From contig NZ_CP020555.1 of assembly GCF_002080455.1 (NCBI RefSeq), forward strand, positions 434,001 through 498,000: DNA of 64,000 bases. The letters run 5' to 3'. The translations under genes were made by a program, and so were the position numbers. Positions 25,306-33,255 of the stretch are shown here, piece after piece. Positions within the stretch are counted from its first letter, which is position 1. Every line of letters starts with the position of its first letter. Under the pieces are notes generated by a model, which was not told the origin of the DNA, made no database searches, and worked only from the letters and a program-made list of their open reading frames with translations. The stretch comes from Streptomyces sp. Sge12 (GTDB lineage: Bacteria; Actinomycetota; Actinomycetes; Streptomycetales; Streptomycetaceae).

Positions 25306-27099
25306 TCAGGCGAGCCGGTCGACCTCGGGGTGGTCCTGGAGCCAGGCGCGGACGGCCTGCTGCTCCTTGCCCTTGCCGGTCTCCTGGATCTTCGCCTCCA
25401 GGCCGGTCAGCTGCTCCTCGGTGAGCTTGAAGGACTTCAGCCATTCGGCGACCTTCGGCTCGTCCTCCGCGAAGCCCTTGCGGGCCAGGGTGTGGATGCC
25501 GTCGCCCTTGCCCCAGGCGCCCTGCGGGTCCTCGAGCTTGGTCAGCTCGTAGGAGGAGTAGGCCCAGTGCGGGGACCACAGGACGACCGCGACGGGCTCC
25601 TTCTTCTCGTACGCCCGCTTCAGCTCGGCGAGCATGCCGGGCGTGGAGCCGTCGACGACCTTGTACTCGCCGTCGAGGCCGTACTCCTTGAGGACCTTGT
25701 CCTTGAGGATCGACATCTCGCCGGCGCTCGGCTCGATGCCGATGATCCGGCCCTTGAACCGGTCCGCCTTGCCCTTGAGGTCGGCGAGCGAGCGCACGTC
25801 CTTCATGTAGGAGGGCACGGACAGCTCCAGCGAGGTGGGGCCGTACCAGGAGCCGAGGTCCTCCAGCTTGTTCCCGTACTTCTCCCAGTACTGGGCGTGG
25901 GTGACGGGCAGCCAGGCGTCGGTCTGGAAGTCGAGCTGGCCGCCGGCCAGGCCCGTGTACAGCGCCCCGGCCTCCAGCTGGCGGGCGTCTACCTTGTAGC
26001 CGCGGCGCTCCAGGAGCTCCTTCCACAGGAAGGTGGAGGCGATGCCCTCGTCCCACGGGATGTAGCCGACGGACAGGGTGCGGCCCTTGCCGATGTTCGC
26101 GGCGCCGGCCGGACCCTCCTCGGCGGCGGAGCCGCCGAAGGTGTTCAGGCCGCCCGCGACGAGCGCCAGGACGACGGCGCCGCTGATCGCGTACGCGGGC
26201 TGCGGGCGGTGGTTCCACAGCTTGGCGGCGCCGGTCGCGGCGGCCCGCGCCTTGGCGAGCGTACGGCGGCCGATCGGGGAGACGTGGCGGCCGAGCGCAC
26301 CGGTCATCCGGTCCAGGTACATGGCGAGGATGACGATGGAGACGCCCGCCTCGAAACCGAGGCCGATGTCGACGTTGCCGATGGCCTTGTAGACGGCGCC
26401 GCCGAGTCCGCCGCCGCCGACCATGCCGGCGATGACGACCATGGACAGGCCCAGCATGATGACCTGGTTGACGCCCGCCATGACGGTGGGCAGGGCCAGC
26501 GGGAGCTGGACGCGTACGAGGGTGTCGCGCGGGCTGGTGCCGAAGGCCTCGGCGGCCTCGACCAGTTCTCCGTCGACCTGGCGGATGCCGAGCTCGGTCA
26601 TCCGAACGCCCGGCGGCAGCGAGAAGATGATGGTCGCGATGATGCCGGGCACCACACCGACCCCGAAGAAGATGATGCCGGGGATCAGGTAGACCATGGC
26701 CGGCATGGTCTGCATGAAGTCCAGGACCGGCCGCAGGAGGGCGCTGACCCGGTCCGATCTGGAGGCCACGATGCCGAGCGGGATCGCGAACGCCAGGGTG
26801 ACGAGCGTGGCGACCAGGACCAGGGACAGGGTGGACATGGCGTCCTCCCACAGGCCGAGGGAGTCGACCAGCGCGAAGCCCGCGAAGGCGAGCAGGCCCG
26901 CCAGCAGACCGCGCAGCCACCAGGCGGCGACGGCGAGGATGCCCGCGAAGAGCAGCGGGGCGGGGGCGGCCAGCACGGCGTCGATGCCGTCGTAGAGGCC
27001 GTTGACGAGAGCGCTGATGGCCTCGAACAACCAGGAGAGGTGGCTCTGGAGGAAGTCGACTCCGCTGTCGACCCAGGCGCCGAGATGAAGGCGGGGCAT
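25306..27099 (-). CDS. Glycine betaine/choline ABC transporter, permease fused to substrate-binding domain
   Basis: Protein of 597 aa. Residues about 30-290 form the permease (several helices; the EAA-like loop is EAAEAFGTSPRDTLVRVQLP). After one more helix near residue 320, residues about 340-597 form an OpuAC-type binding domain (VGYIPWDEGIASTFLWKELL, WLPVTHAQYWEKYG, IGIEPSAGEMS, VVLWSPHWAYS), with the aromatic residues that cage quaternary amines. This OpuABC fusion imports compatible solutes for osmotic protection. The ATG overlaps the TGA of the ATPase gene by one base (TGATG), so translation is coupled. Confidence 0.93.
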   Translation of the reverse strand: MPRLHLGAWVDSGVDFLQSHLSWLFEAISALVNGLYDGIDAVLAAPAPLLFAGILAVAAWWLRGLLAGLLAFAGFALVDSLGLWEDAMSTLSLVLVATLVTLAFAIPLGIVASRSDRVSALLRPVLDFMQTMPAMVYLIPGIIFFGVGVVPGIIATIIFSLPPGVRMTELGIRQVDGELVEAAEAFGTSPRDTLVRVQLPLALPTVMAGVNQVIMLGLSMVVIAGMVGGGGLGGAVYKAIGNVDIGLGFEAGVSIVILAMYLDRMTGALGRHVSPIGRRTLAKARAAATGAAKLWNHRPQPAYAISGAVVLALVAGGLNTFGGSAAEEGPAGAANIGKGRTLSVGYIPWDEGIASTFLWKELLERRGYKVDARQLEAGALYTGLAGGQLDFQTDAWLPVTHAQYWEKYGNKLEDLGSWYGPTSLELSVPSYMKDVRSLADLKGKADRFKGRIIGIEPSAGEMSILKDKVLKEYGLDGEYKVVDGSTPGMLAELKRAYEKKEPVAVVLWSPHWAYSSYELTKLEDPQGAWGKGDGIHTLARKGFAEDEPKVAEWLKSFKLTEEQLTGLEAKIQETGKGKEQQAVRAWLQDHPEVDRLA

Positions 27100-28160
27100 C
27101 AGGCGGCCACCTCCGCGCAGTACATCGGGGGCCGTTGTTCGTCGCCGATGAAGGCGATGAGCCGGTCCTGGGGCACGGAGCCGATGACGGAGCCGTCCTC
27201 GTCGGTGACGGCGACCGCGTGCGGGACGCGGGCGCTGACGGCGCACAGGTCGGCGAGCGGGGTCTGCGCGGTGACGGTGGGGCAGTCGCAGGCATCGGCG
27301 GCCGGCTCCGGATCGTCCATGACGGCGTCGGCCGTCAGGACCCGGGAGCGGTCCACGTCCTGGATGAAGGAGGCGACGTAGTCGTCGGCGGGGCGGGTGA
27401 GGATGTCCTCGGCGGTGCCCTGCTGGACGATGCGGCCGTCGCGCATGACGGCGATGCCGTCGCCGAGGCGCATGGCCTCGTTGAGGTCGTGGGTGATGAA
27501 GACGATGGTCTTCTTCAGGCGCTTCTGGAGCTCCAGCAGCTGGTCCTGCATGTCGCGGCGGATCAGCGGGTCCAGCGCGCTGAAGGACTCGTCCATCAGC
27601 AGGAGGTCGGCGTCGGTGGCCAGCGCCCGGGCGAGGCCGACCCGCTGCTGCATGCCGCCGGAGAGCTCGTCGGGCCAGGACTTCTCCCAGCCTTCGAGCC
27701 CGCACAGGGCCAGGGCCTCGGCGGCGCGCCGCTCGCGCTCGGGGCGCGGCACGCCCTGTACCTCGAGTCCGTAGCCGGCGTTCTCCAGCACGTTGCGGTG
27801 CGGGAACAGGGCGAAGTGCTGGAAGACCATGGAGATCTTGGTGGACCGTACGTGGCGCAGCTCGCTCGCGCTCAGCCCGGTGAGGTCCTGGCCACCGAAG
27901 AGGATGCGGCCCGAGGTGGGTTCGAGGAGGCCGTTCAGCATGCGCAGCAGAGTGGACTTGCCCGATCCCGAGAGGCCCATGACCACGAAGATCTGGCCGG
28001 GCTGCACGTCGAAGGAGGCGTCGATCACGGCAGCAGTGGTCCCGTCGGCGCGCAACTCGTCGCGGCCTGCGCCGTTCTGGAGCGCGCGGACGGCGGCTGC
28101 GCTGTCGGCGGGGCGCCTCCCGAACACCTTGTAGACGTGCTCGGCCTGGAGCGTGGACAC
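27099..28160 (-). CDS. Glycine betaine ABC transporter ATPase (OpuAA/ProV-like)
   Basis: Protein of about 353 aa. The GTG at 28160 is preferred because GAGG lies 5 nt upstream; a GTG at 28166 is also possible. Walker A is GLSGSGKSTLLRML, the signature LSGGMQQRVGLARAL, and Walker B LLLMDESFSALDP. The insertion before Walker A is typical of ProV/OpuAA proteins. The C-terminal roughly 90 residues contain CBS-like sequence (HAVAVTDEDGSVIGSVPQDRLI), the osmosensing or c-di-AMP-sensing part in relatives. It is the first gene of the operon, downstream of a structured leader. Confidence 0.92.
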   Translation of the reverse strand: MSTLQAEHVYKVFGRRPADSAAAVRALQNGAGRDELRADGTTAAVIDASFDVQPGQIFVVMGLSGSGKSTLLRMLNGLLEPTSGRILFGGQDLTGLSASELRHVRSTKISMVFQHFALFPHRNVLENAGYGLEVQGVPRPERERRAAEALALCGLEGWEKSWPDELSGGMQQRVGLARALATDADLLLMDESFSALDPLIRRDMQDQLLELQKRLKKTIVFITHDLNEAMRLGDGIAVMRDGRIVQQGTAEDILTRPADDYVASFIQDVDRSRVLTADAVMDDPEPAADACDCPTVTAQTPLADLCAVSARVPHAVAVTDEDGSVIGSVPQDRLIAFIGDEQRPPMYCAEVAA

Positions 28161-28440
28161 ATACACCTCACGGGTCGTACCAAGTACGGCGCGCGCCGGC
28201 GGAGCGGCGGGGCCGTGGAGCGGGACGGGATCGGCCCGTGTGCGCCACGTCCCCCGGCGCGAGTGGCCGGAGGACGTGGTTCCGCTCCAGCAGCGCCACT
28301 TCCCGGCATTCACCCCAGCAAACGCAGGGGTGATCCTCCTCACGTGCCGAGTCCGGGGGCCCCGTACGCGGATTCGCGCCCGGGGCCGGGAGCCGCCCGG
28401 CGGTCCCCGAGCCGTACGCCGGTGCTCCGTCGGCGAGTTG

Positions 28441-28483
28441 GGCCGGTGCCCCGCCGGGCGATCCGGCCGGCGGGGCACCGGCC
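28441..28483. terminator. 17-bp perfect hairpin, downstream of gntR-type gene
   Basis: 28441-28457 is exactly complementary to 28467-28483 with a 9-nt loop. It lies past the stop of the HutC-type regulator gene and may end that transcript before it reaches the betaine promoter. Confidence 0.6.
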
Positions 28484-28489
28484 CCGTCG

Positions 28490-28521
28490 GACCCGGGTGT
28501 GCCCGAGGCCACACCCGGGTC
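28490..28521. terminator. 12-bp perfect hairpin next to the gntR-type stop
   Basis: 28490-28501 pairs perfectly with 28510-28521 around an 8-nt loop, only 8 bp after the regulator's stop codon. Together with the next hairpin it forms a tandem terminator. Confidence 0.65.
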
Positions 28522-28528
28522 CGGCGGC

Positions 28529-29293
28529 CTACGTGATGCGGAAGCCGGTGGTCGCGTGGTCGCGGCGGTCCCGGTGGAAGGTGAGGCGGTCCCAGGTGGG
28601 GAAGGCCAGGTCGGTGACGGCGAGCAGGCGGCCGGAGCTGTCGTGCAGGGTGCGGCGCACGGTGAGGCCGCAGGTGGGGGCGGTGGCCTGCGGGTGGGTG
28701 ACGCGGGTCATGGTGAGGGTCTCGGCGACCCTGCCGCCCGCGGCGGCCCGGTCGAGCCAGCGGTGCAGGGGGGCCAGGTCCTGCTCGCCGGCACTCGCGG
28801 TCCGGTTGCGCAGGGCCGCCAGCTCGGGACTGCGCGCGACGACCCCGGGGCCGAAGTAGGTGACGGCATCGCGGAGGGTCTCGCCGGCCGGGCCGCGTTC
28901 GCGGTGGTGATGGACCAGGGTGCGGTCTCCGCCGGCCATGCCGAGGAGGGCGGCGAGCGAGGGCGGCACGGTGACGAAGGCGACCCAGCCGCGGGTCGCC
29001 GCGGCAGCGGCGGAGGGCATCGCGGCCGGGAGCGCGGGGACGGCGGGGACCGCCGGCACGGCCGGGCGGGTGCCGCGGCGCCCGGTGACGACGAGGCCGT
29101 CCTCGCGCAGGTACTGGAGCGCCGCCCTGATGGTCTGCCGGTTGACCTGGTAGCGGGCGGCGAGGCTGCGTTCGGACGGCAGCCTGCCGCCGGGGGTGTG
29201 TGCGGCGCGGTCGAGATCGCGGCGCAGCGCTGCGGCGATCCGCTGATACTTGGGCATGGCGGCCTGGCCGCCGCCCCGCGAAGGGGAGGGCAT
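28529..29293 (-). CDS. GntR/HutC-family regulator
   Basis: Protein of 254 aa from ATG 29293 behind AGAGGAG. The winged helix (residues about 13-80) has RLPSERSLAARYQVNRQTIR and ALQYLREDGLVVTGRRGTRP. A VPAVPAVPALP linker is followed by a UTRA ligand domain (RTLVHHHRERGPAGETLRDAVTYFG in part; ending in the usual ATTGFRIT). HutC-type regulators respond to sugar phosphates, amino acids or similar. A DasR-like site lies in its own promoter. It sits upstream of, and on the same strand as, the betaine transporter genes but is separated by two hairpins. Confidence 0.9.
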   Translation of the reverse strand: MPSPSRGGGQAAMPKYQRIAAALRRDLDRAAHTPGGRLPSERSLAARYQVNRQTIRAALQYLREDGLVVTGRRGTRPAVPAVPAVPALPAAMPSAAAAATRGWVAFVTVPPSLAALLGMAGGDRTLVHHHRERGPAGETLRDAVTYFGPGVVARSPELAALRNRTASAGEQDLAPLHRWLDRAAAGGRVAETLTMTRVTHPQATAPTCGLTVRRTLHDSSGRLLAVTDLAFPTWDRLTFHRDRRDHATTGFRIT

Positions 29294-29350
29294 GGCTTCT
29301 CCTCTGACGGGTGGTCAAGGACTGCGCGGTCTGCCCGACCAACGTAGCAT

Positions 29351-29361
29351 TGGTCTATACC
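29351..29361. promoter_or_regulatory. dre-like GntR/HutC operator
   Basis: TGGTCTATACC is close to the DasR/HutC consensus TGGTCTAGACCA and overlaps a -10-like TATAGA on the minus strand, about 58 bp before the gntR-type start. An outer inverted pair ACCAA/TTGGT (29338-29354) adds further symmetry. It suggests autoregulation. Confidence 0.55.
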
Positions 29362-29457
29362 TTTCCGTGAGAGCAGATCGGGCGCGCGCCCCGGCTTGGC
29401 CGATTCCACACCCGCACACGGGAGCCCGCCGACACCGGGACCGCGGATCCGAACTCC

Positions 29458-29493
29458 TTGACAGGGAAAGTAGTTAGCCACCATATTAAATGC
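29458..29493 (+). promoter_or_regulatory. Leaderless marR promoter with embedded operator
   Basis: A perfect -35 TTGACA (29458-29463) and a -10 CATATT (29482-29487) are 18 bp apart; the ATG at 29494 lies 6 nt later with no ribosome site between. TAGTTAGCCACCATATTA (29471-29488) fills the spacer and -10 and is shared with the site at 30071. Confidence 0.75.
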
Positions 29494-30012
29494 ATGACGA
29501 GGGACGACATCGAGGCCGAGGCGCCCACGCTGGACCAGGCCAGGCAACAGGTCGAGCATTACGGCCTGGAGGTCGATCCGCAGGCGGTACTGGTCGCGGT
29601 GCGACTGATCTCGGCCGGTGCGAGGGTCGGCCGGGCGGCCGAGGCGCACTTCGCACGGTTCGGCCTGTCGACGGGGCGCTACCGCCTGCTCGCCGACCTG
29701 GAGGACCACGGCGGGGAGAAGTCCCCCTCGCGCCTCGCGGTCGACCTCGGCGTCTCCAGGGCCACGGTCACCGGCCTGCTGGACGGCCTCGAGCGCGAGG
29801 GCCTGATCGCCCGCCGCCCCTCCGCGGAGGACGGCCGGGGGACCGTGGCCGTCCTGACCGCGCGCGGGGCGCAGCGCCTGCGCGACATGGCGCCCGAGCA
29901 CTTCGGACGGCTCGAGGCGATGGTGGGCGGGCTGTCCGTCGAGGAGCGCGCGGTGTTCCTGGATCTGCTCGCCCGCGTCGTGCGCGGCAGTGCGGCCCTC
30001 GCCGCGGACTGA
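29494..30012 (+). CDS. MarR-family regulator, leaderless
   Basis: Protein of 172 aa. The DNA-binding region is PSRLAVDLGVSRATVTGLLD followed by GLEREGLIARRPSAEDGRGT (the wing), flanked by dimerisation helices. The ATG at 29494 lies at the predicted transcription start, so no ribosome site is needed. The operator over its promoter also appears before the next gene, which suggests that it represses itself and the membrane protein/NmrA-like pair. A U-tract terminator follows directly. Confidence 0.92.
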   Translation: MTRDDIEAEAPTLDQARQQVEHYGLEVDPQAVLVAVRLISAGARVGRAAEAHFARFGLSTGRYRLLADLEDHGGEKSPSRLAVDLGVSRATVTGLLDGLEREGLIARRPSAEDGRGTVAVLTARGAQRLRDMAPEHFGRLEAMVGGLSVEERAVFLDLLARVVRGSAALAAD

Positions 30013-30032
30013 CCCGACCCCCAGCCGTTCCG

Positions 30033-30062
30033 GCCCCGCTCTTCGAGCAGGGCCCCTTTTTT
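30033..30062 (+). terminator. Intrinsic terminator with T-run after marR
   Basis: A 9-bp stem with one mismatch (30033-30041 with 30045-30053, loop TTC) is followed by CCCTTTTTT. A classical U-tract terminator is uncommon in such GC-rich DNA. It ends 8 bp before the second MarR site. Confidence 0.78.
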
Positions 30063-30070
30063 CGCACCGA

Positions 30071-30088
30071 TAGTTAGCCGCCTAATTA
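30071..30088. promoter_or_regulatory. Second MarR operator, before the membrane protein gene
   Basis: TAGTTAGCCGCCTAATTA is an imperfect palindrome (TAGTTAG against TAATTAG, 6 of 7) and repeats the sequence in the marR promoter at 15 of 18 positions. TAATTA (30083-30088) may be the -10 of the downstream unit. Confidence 0.7.
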
Positions 30089-30122
30089 TTTTCCCCCGTG
30101 CACGGACGAGAAAGAGGCCAGC

Positions 30123-30614
30123 ATGCCCGCGACCCAGCACAGAACCGGCCGAGACCGAGCAGCCTCCCGGCCGTCCCGGCGCTCCCGGCGGTCCCGGCCG
30201 TTCACCCTGTGGCGTGAGGTCCTCACCGCCTACGCCGCCCCCGCCCTGACGGCCGGCGCCGCCGGGACGGCCACCGGGCAGCAGGACCTGGCCCTGGCCG
30301 CCTGCACCTCCATAGCGGGCACCTCCGCCGTGGTGGCGTTCCTGGTCGGCGCCTGGCTGCGGCACGGCGGGCGGCCCCGGCGGTGGACGGTCACCACGCC
30401 GCGCGGCGTCCTGACGCTCGTACTCCTCATCACCACCGTGGGCGCAGCGGCCCTGCTGGGATGGTTCGCCGCCCAGTGGCTGCCCGCCCACACCCCGATC
30501 CCCACCGCCCCGTGGCTGGAACGCCTGCGCATCGACCTGCCCGTCTCCGCGGCCCTCGCCACCACCATCGTCACCCTGCGCTGGCGCAGCACCACCACCA
30601 CACCGACGACGTAG
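30123..30614 (+). CDS. Small membrane protein of the MarR unit
   Basis: Protein of 163 aa with AAAGAGG before the ATG. A very basic N-terminus (RDRAASRPSRRSRRSRPF) precedes about three or four hydrophobic segments: VLTAYAAPALTAGAAGTA, TSAVVAFLVGAWL, GVLTLVLLITTVGAAALLGW and LPVSAALATTIVTL. I do not recognise a family. It lies between the MarR operator and the NmrA-like gene and is probably co-transcribed with the latter (75-bp gap). Confidence 0.7.
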   Translation: MPATQHRTGRDRAASRPSRRSRRSRPFTLWREVLTAYAAPALTAGAAGTATGQQDLALAACTSIAGTSAVVAFLVGAWLRHGGRPRRWTVTTPRGVLTLVLLITTVGAAALLGWFAAQWLPAHTPIPTAPWLERLRIDLPVSAALATTIVTLRWRSTTTTPTT

Positions 30615-30689
30615 AGGGCGGCGTCTCTCGCCCCCCAGCACGCCCCGGCGACGTCCGTCGCCGGGAAGTCACCAAGGAATGAGCACACG

Positions 30690-31571
30690 ATGATCGTTGT
30701 CATGGGAGCGTCCGGAGCGACCGGGAACGCCCTGCTCCACAGCCTCGCCACCTCCGGCGCACCCGTTCGCGCACTGACCCGCACCCCGCACAGGCCGATC
30801 CCCCTCACGACCGGCACACACCGGCCGCCCGTCGAGGTCCAGTACGCCGACGCCTCCGACCCCCAGTCCCTGCGCACCGCCTTCAAGGGCGCCGACCGGC
30901 TCTTCCTCGCCATGGCCAACAGCCCCGCACAGGTCGAACTCGAAACCCGCGCCATCGACATCGCCGCGCAGTCCGGCATCGGACACATCGTCAAGATCTC
31001 CGCACCGGCCGCCGAGCCCGACTCCCCGGTCGCCGTCTCCCGCGGCCACCACGCCATCGAGGAACACCTGCGCGCCAGCGGCCTCACCCACACCGTCCTG
31101 CGCCCCTACGCCTTCATGCAGAACCTGCTGCGCCTGGCTCCCGCGGTCGCCCGGGGCGTCATCCTCGGCACCACGGGCGACGCGCCCCTCAACCACATCG
31201 ACTGCCGCGACATCGGCGACGTCGCAGCCGCCGCCCTCACCGGGCCGGACACGGCCGGCGGCACCTACAGGCTGACCGGTCCCGAAGCCGTCTCGTACCC
31301 CGAACTGGCCGCACGACTGACCACCTTGACCGGCCATCGGATCCGCTACGTCCACCTCACCCCGGACGAACTGCGCGCCGACCTCATCCACCAGGCCCGC
31401 ATGCCCGGCTGGCTCGCCGACCACGTGACGGAGATCCAGCAACTCGCCGTCACCCGGCCCGAAACCCCCACCACGGCCGTCGGCGACATCCTCGGCCGCC
31501 CGCCCCGCACCCTCGACGCCTTCCTCCACGAGCACCTCGACCACTTCCGCGGCCGGGAAGAGAGGGCCTAG
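30690..31571 (+). CDS. NmrA-like NAD(P)-binding oxidoreductase
   Basis: Protein of 293 aa. The glycine-rich nucleotide motif is at the very N-terminus (IVVMGASGATGNALLHSLA). The pattern of an extended SDR without the usual Tyr-x-x-x-Lys, plus HTVLRPYAFMQNLL and LNHIDCRDIGDVAAAAL, fits the NmrA/azoreductase-type group, which includes redox-sensing regulators and quinone or azo reductases. With a MarR regulator that shares an operator, a role in detoxifying an electrophile or quinone is a reasonable inference. AAGGA lies 11 nt before the start. Confidence 0.85.
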   Translation: MIVVMGASGATGNALLHSLATSGAPVRALTRTPHRPIPLTTGTHRPPVEVQYADASDPQSLRTAFKGADRLFLAMANSPAQVELETRAIDIAAQSGIGHIVKISAPAAEPDSPVAVSRGHHAIEEHLRASGLTHTVLRPYAFMQNLLRLAPAVARGVILGTTGDAPLNHIDCRDIGDVAAAALTGPDTAGGTYRLTGPEAVSYPELAARLTTLTGHRIRYVHLTPDELRADLIHQARMPGWLADHVTEIQQLAVTRPETPTTAVGDILGRPPRTLDAFLHEHLDHFRGREERA

Positions 31572-31578
31572 AGACGGC

Positions 31579-33138
31579 CTAGTCGCGCAGCGGGTTCGGC
31601 AGCGGGAGGTAGCGGGCGTCCGCCCCGTCCGCGCGCGTCCAGCGCAGCAGCAGGTTGGTCTTGCCCGGCACGGTCGCGGCGGCGAGCAGCCCGGCGATCT
31701 CGGGGAGCCCGCGGGTGCTGTCGTAGCGCTCGAACTCCTCCCGTGCGGCCTGCCACAGGGGCCGCGTGATCTCGGGATGCCGTCCGGCCAGCGCCCCGGC
31801 GATCTCCATCAGGTTGTTGACGACCAGGCAGTAGACCAGGCGCTGCCAGGCATCGGCCCGCGGCAGGTCCGGCAGCAGTTTGACCCCCTCCGCGTCCCGG
31901 AAGAGGGCCTGCACCGGCAGGCCGGCCGCATCGACGGCGACCACGGTGTTCTGGAGGTGGGCCTCGAGCACGATGCCGTGCCGGGCGAACAGTTCCAGCA
32001 CCGGGGGCACCACCTGCCGCAGGTACGCCCGCCACCACCGGACCGGGTCGGTGTCCCCGGTGGGCGGGCTGCCGGGGTACCCCTCGGCGAGCGCGGCGGC
32101 CAGCAGGGGCGTGGACCCGGGCGCGGTCCGGGCGTGCAGGCCGTCGCGGACCAGGACGGCGAGTTGCTCGAAGGCGAAGGCCGCGGTGCGGTAGCCGCGG
32201 TCGGCCAGCCAGGCCGCCGCCGAGCCGGTCCGGCGCAGGGCGGCGAAACCGGCCTCGACGGCCGCGTCGGTGCGGCGCAGCTTCAGCAGGTCGTGGCGCC
32301 ACAGCCGGCGCACGTCGTTGGTGATCCGGACGTCGAGGCTGAACTTCACGAAGAGGTCGGCCGCCGGGTCCGGTGCGTACAGGGTCCGGATCGAGGCGGT
32401 CGGCCAGACCGGCCGCCGGGTCTCACCCAGTCGCAGCAGCCGCCCGTCCGCGAAGGCCTCGCGCACCGCGGGCCGGTCGGCGACCAGGTCGAGCTGCCAG
32501 GGGTGGGCGGGCAGCAGCCGGTATCCGGCGGGAGCGTGCGGCCCGTCGAGGGCGTCGGCGAGCGAGTCGATCGCGTCCGAGGCGGCCGGACCGCCCTCCT
32601 CGGCGACCTGGTCCTCGCGCAGCCCCAGCAGGACCAGGGGAAACCGGGCGTACGCCTCGGGCGCGTACGGCAGCCAGCTCCCGGCCGGGGCTCCGCCCCG
32701 GGCCTTGGGTGCGGGGTGGTGCGGGTGGCCCATCACCAGGGACTGTTCGGAGCGGAGGTACGGGTCCGCCGGGGGCTCGGCGGCGGCCCGGGCGGCCAGC
32801 AGCGCGGCGATCGCGTCCCGGCTGTCGGCGATCTCGACGGGGAGCTCGTCGTTGGGAAGGCCCGTGAAGCGGGCCAGTTCGTCGGAGACGAGTTTGACCA
32901 GTTCGGTGTGGCTGAGCGGGTGCCAGCCGTCCGCCGCGCGCAGTTCGGGGCGTACGGGCCGGCGCCCGCCGCGCACCCGGAGCAGCCGACCGCTGCCGCG
33001 CAGCCGGTGGACGCGCACATCTGTCCCCGTGCCCGCGTCGCACCCCTCGGCGGGTTCGGCCGCCTCCCTGAGCAGGCAGTTCAGGAGCGGGGTGGCGGCG
33101 TACGCGTCGGCGACGGTGTTGAGGTCCACTGATTCCAT
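31579..33138 (-). CDS. IucA/IucC-family NIS siderophore synthetase A
   Basis: Protein of 519 aa. ATG 33138 (MESVDLNTVADAY) is chosen because GGATGGA lies just upstream; ATG 33147 is an alternative. The ATP-binding motif GHPHHPAPKARG (residues 137-148), HPWQ (212-215), FVKFSLDVRITNDVRR (263-278), EAHLQN (392-397) and the C-terminal LPNPL identify an NRPS-independent siderophore synthetase, which joins a carboxylate such as citrate to an amine or alcohol with ATP. The FhuF-like C-terminal region is present. It is divergent from a second synthetase. The amine-supplying enzymes normally seen are not nearby. Confidence 0.92.
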   Translation of the reverse strand: MESVDLNTVADAYAATPLLNCLLREAAEPAEGCDAGTGTDVRVHRLRGSGRLLRVRGGRRPVRPELRAADGWHPLSHTELVKLVSDELARFTGLPNDELPVEIADSRDAIAALLAARAAAEPPADPYLRSEQSLVMGHPHHPAPKARGGAPAGSWLPYAPEAYARFPLVLLGLREDQVAEEGGPAASDAIDSLADALDGPHAPAGYRLLPAHPWQLDLVADRPAVREAFADGRLLRLGETRRPVWPTASIRTLYAPDPAADLFVKFSLDVRITNDVRRLWRHDLLKLRRTDAAVEAGFAALRRTGSAAAWLADRGYRTAAFAFEQLAVLVRDGLHARTAPGSTPLLAAALAEGYPGSPPTGDTDPVRWWRAYLRQVVPPVLELFARHGIVLEAHLQNTVVAVDAAGLPVQALFRDAEGVKLLPDLPRADAWQRLVYCLVVNNLMEIAGALAGRHPEITRPLWQAAREEFERYDSTRGLPEIAGLLAAATVPGKTNLLLRWTRADGADARYLPLPNPLRD

Positions 33139-33186
33139 TCGGTCCATCCGGTGCGCCGGAGGTTCGCAGAACGCAACCGCCAGCCG

Positions 33187-33221
33187 TGATCTTCGGTATC
33201 CGCAATCATTACTTGATCTTC
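33187..33221. promoter_or_regulatory. Divergent siderophore-gene promoter region
   Basis: The 117-bp gap between the two synthetase genes is AT-richer than its surroundings and holds a direct repeat TGATCTTC (33187-33194 and 33214-33221). I do not see the DmdR/IdeR iron-box consensus (TTAGGTTAGGCTAACCTAA), which is unexpected for siderophore genes. Confidence 0.45.
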
Positions 33222-33255
33222 CCGTAAAGCGATATTCCGATGCCGGAGCCTCAGC

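Larger units (their letters stand above)
28161..28528 (-). promoter_or_regulatory. Leader of the betaine operon with competing RNA pairings
   Basis: This gene-free stretch upstream of the ATPase gene holds ordered complementarity on the transcribed strand. Hairpin 1 is 28310-28316 with 28327-28333 (7 bp). Hairpin 2 is 28245-28257 with 28267-28279 (13 bp counting one G-U pair). 28334-28339 can pair with 28269-28274, and 28295-28300 with 28262-28267; both would break or thread hairpin 2. The arrangement looks like a switch, 85 nt before the start codon. Hairpin 2 has no U-run. The motif does not match a riboswitch class I can recall with confidence. Confidence 0.5.

Noticed and set aside
28161..28440. 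Assignment of the betaine leader as a known c-di-AMP (ydaO) riboswitch
   Set aside because: GGGGTGAAT and GGAACCAC words are present, but in the wrong order, and the CCGAACCCG...CAGC...ACCTCG core is absent. Left as an unclassified structured leader.
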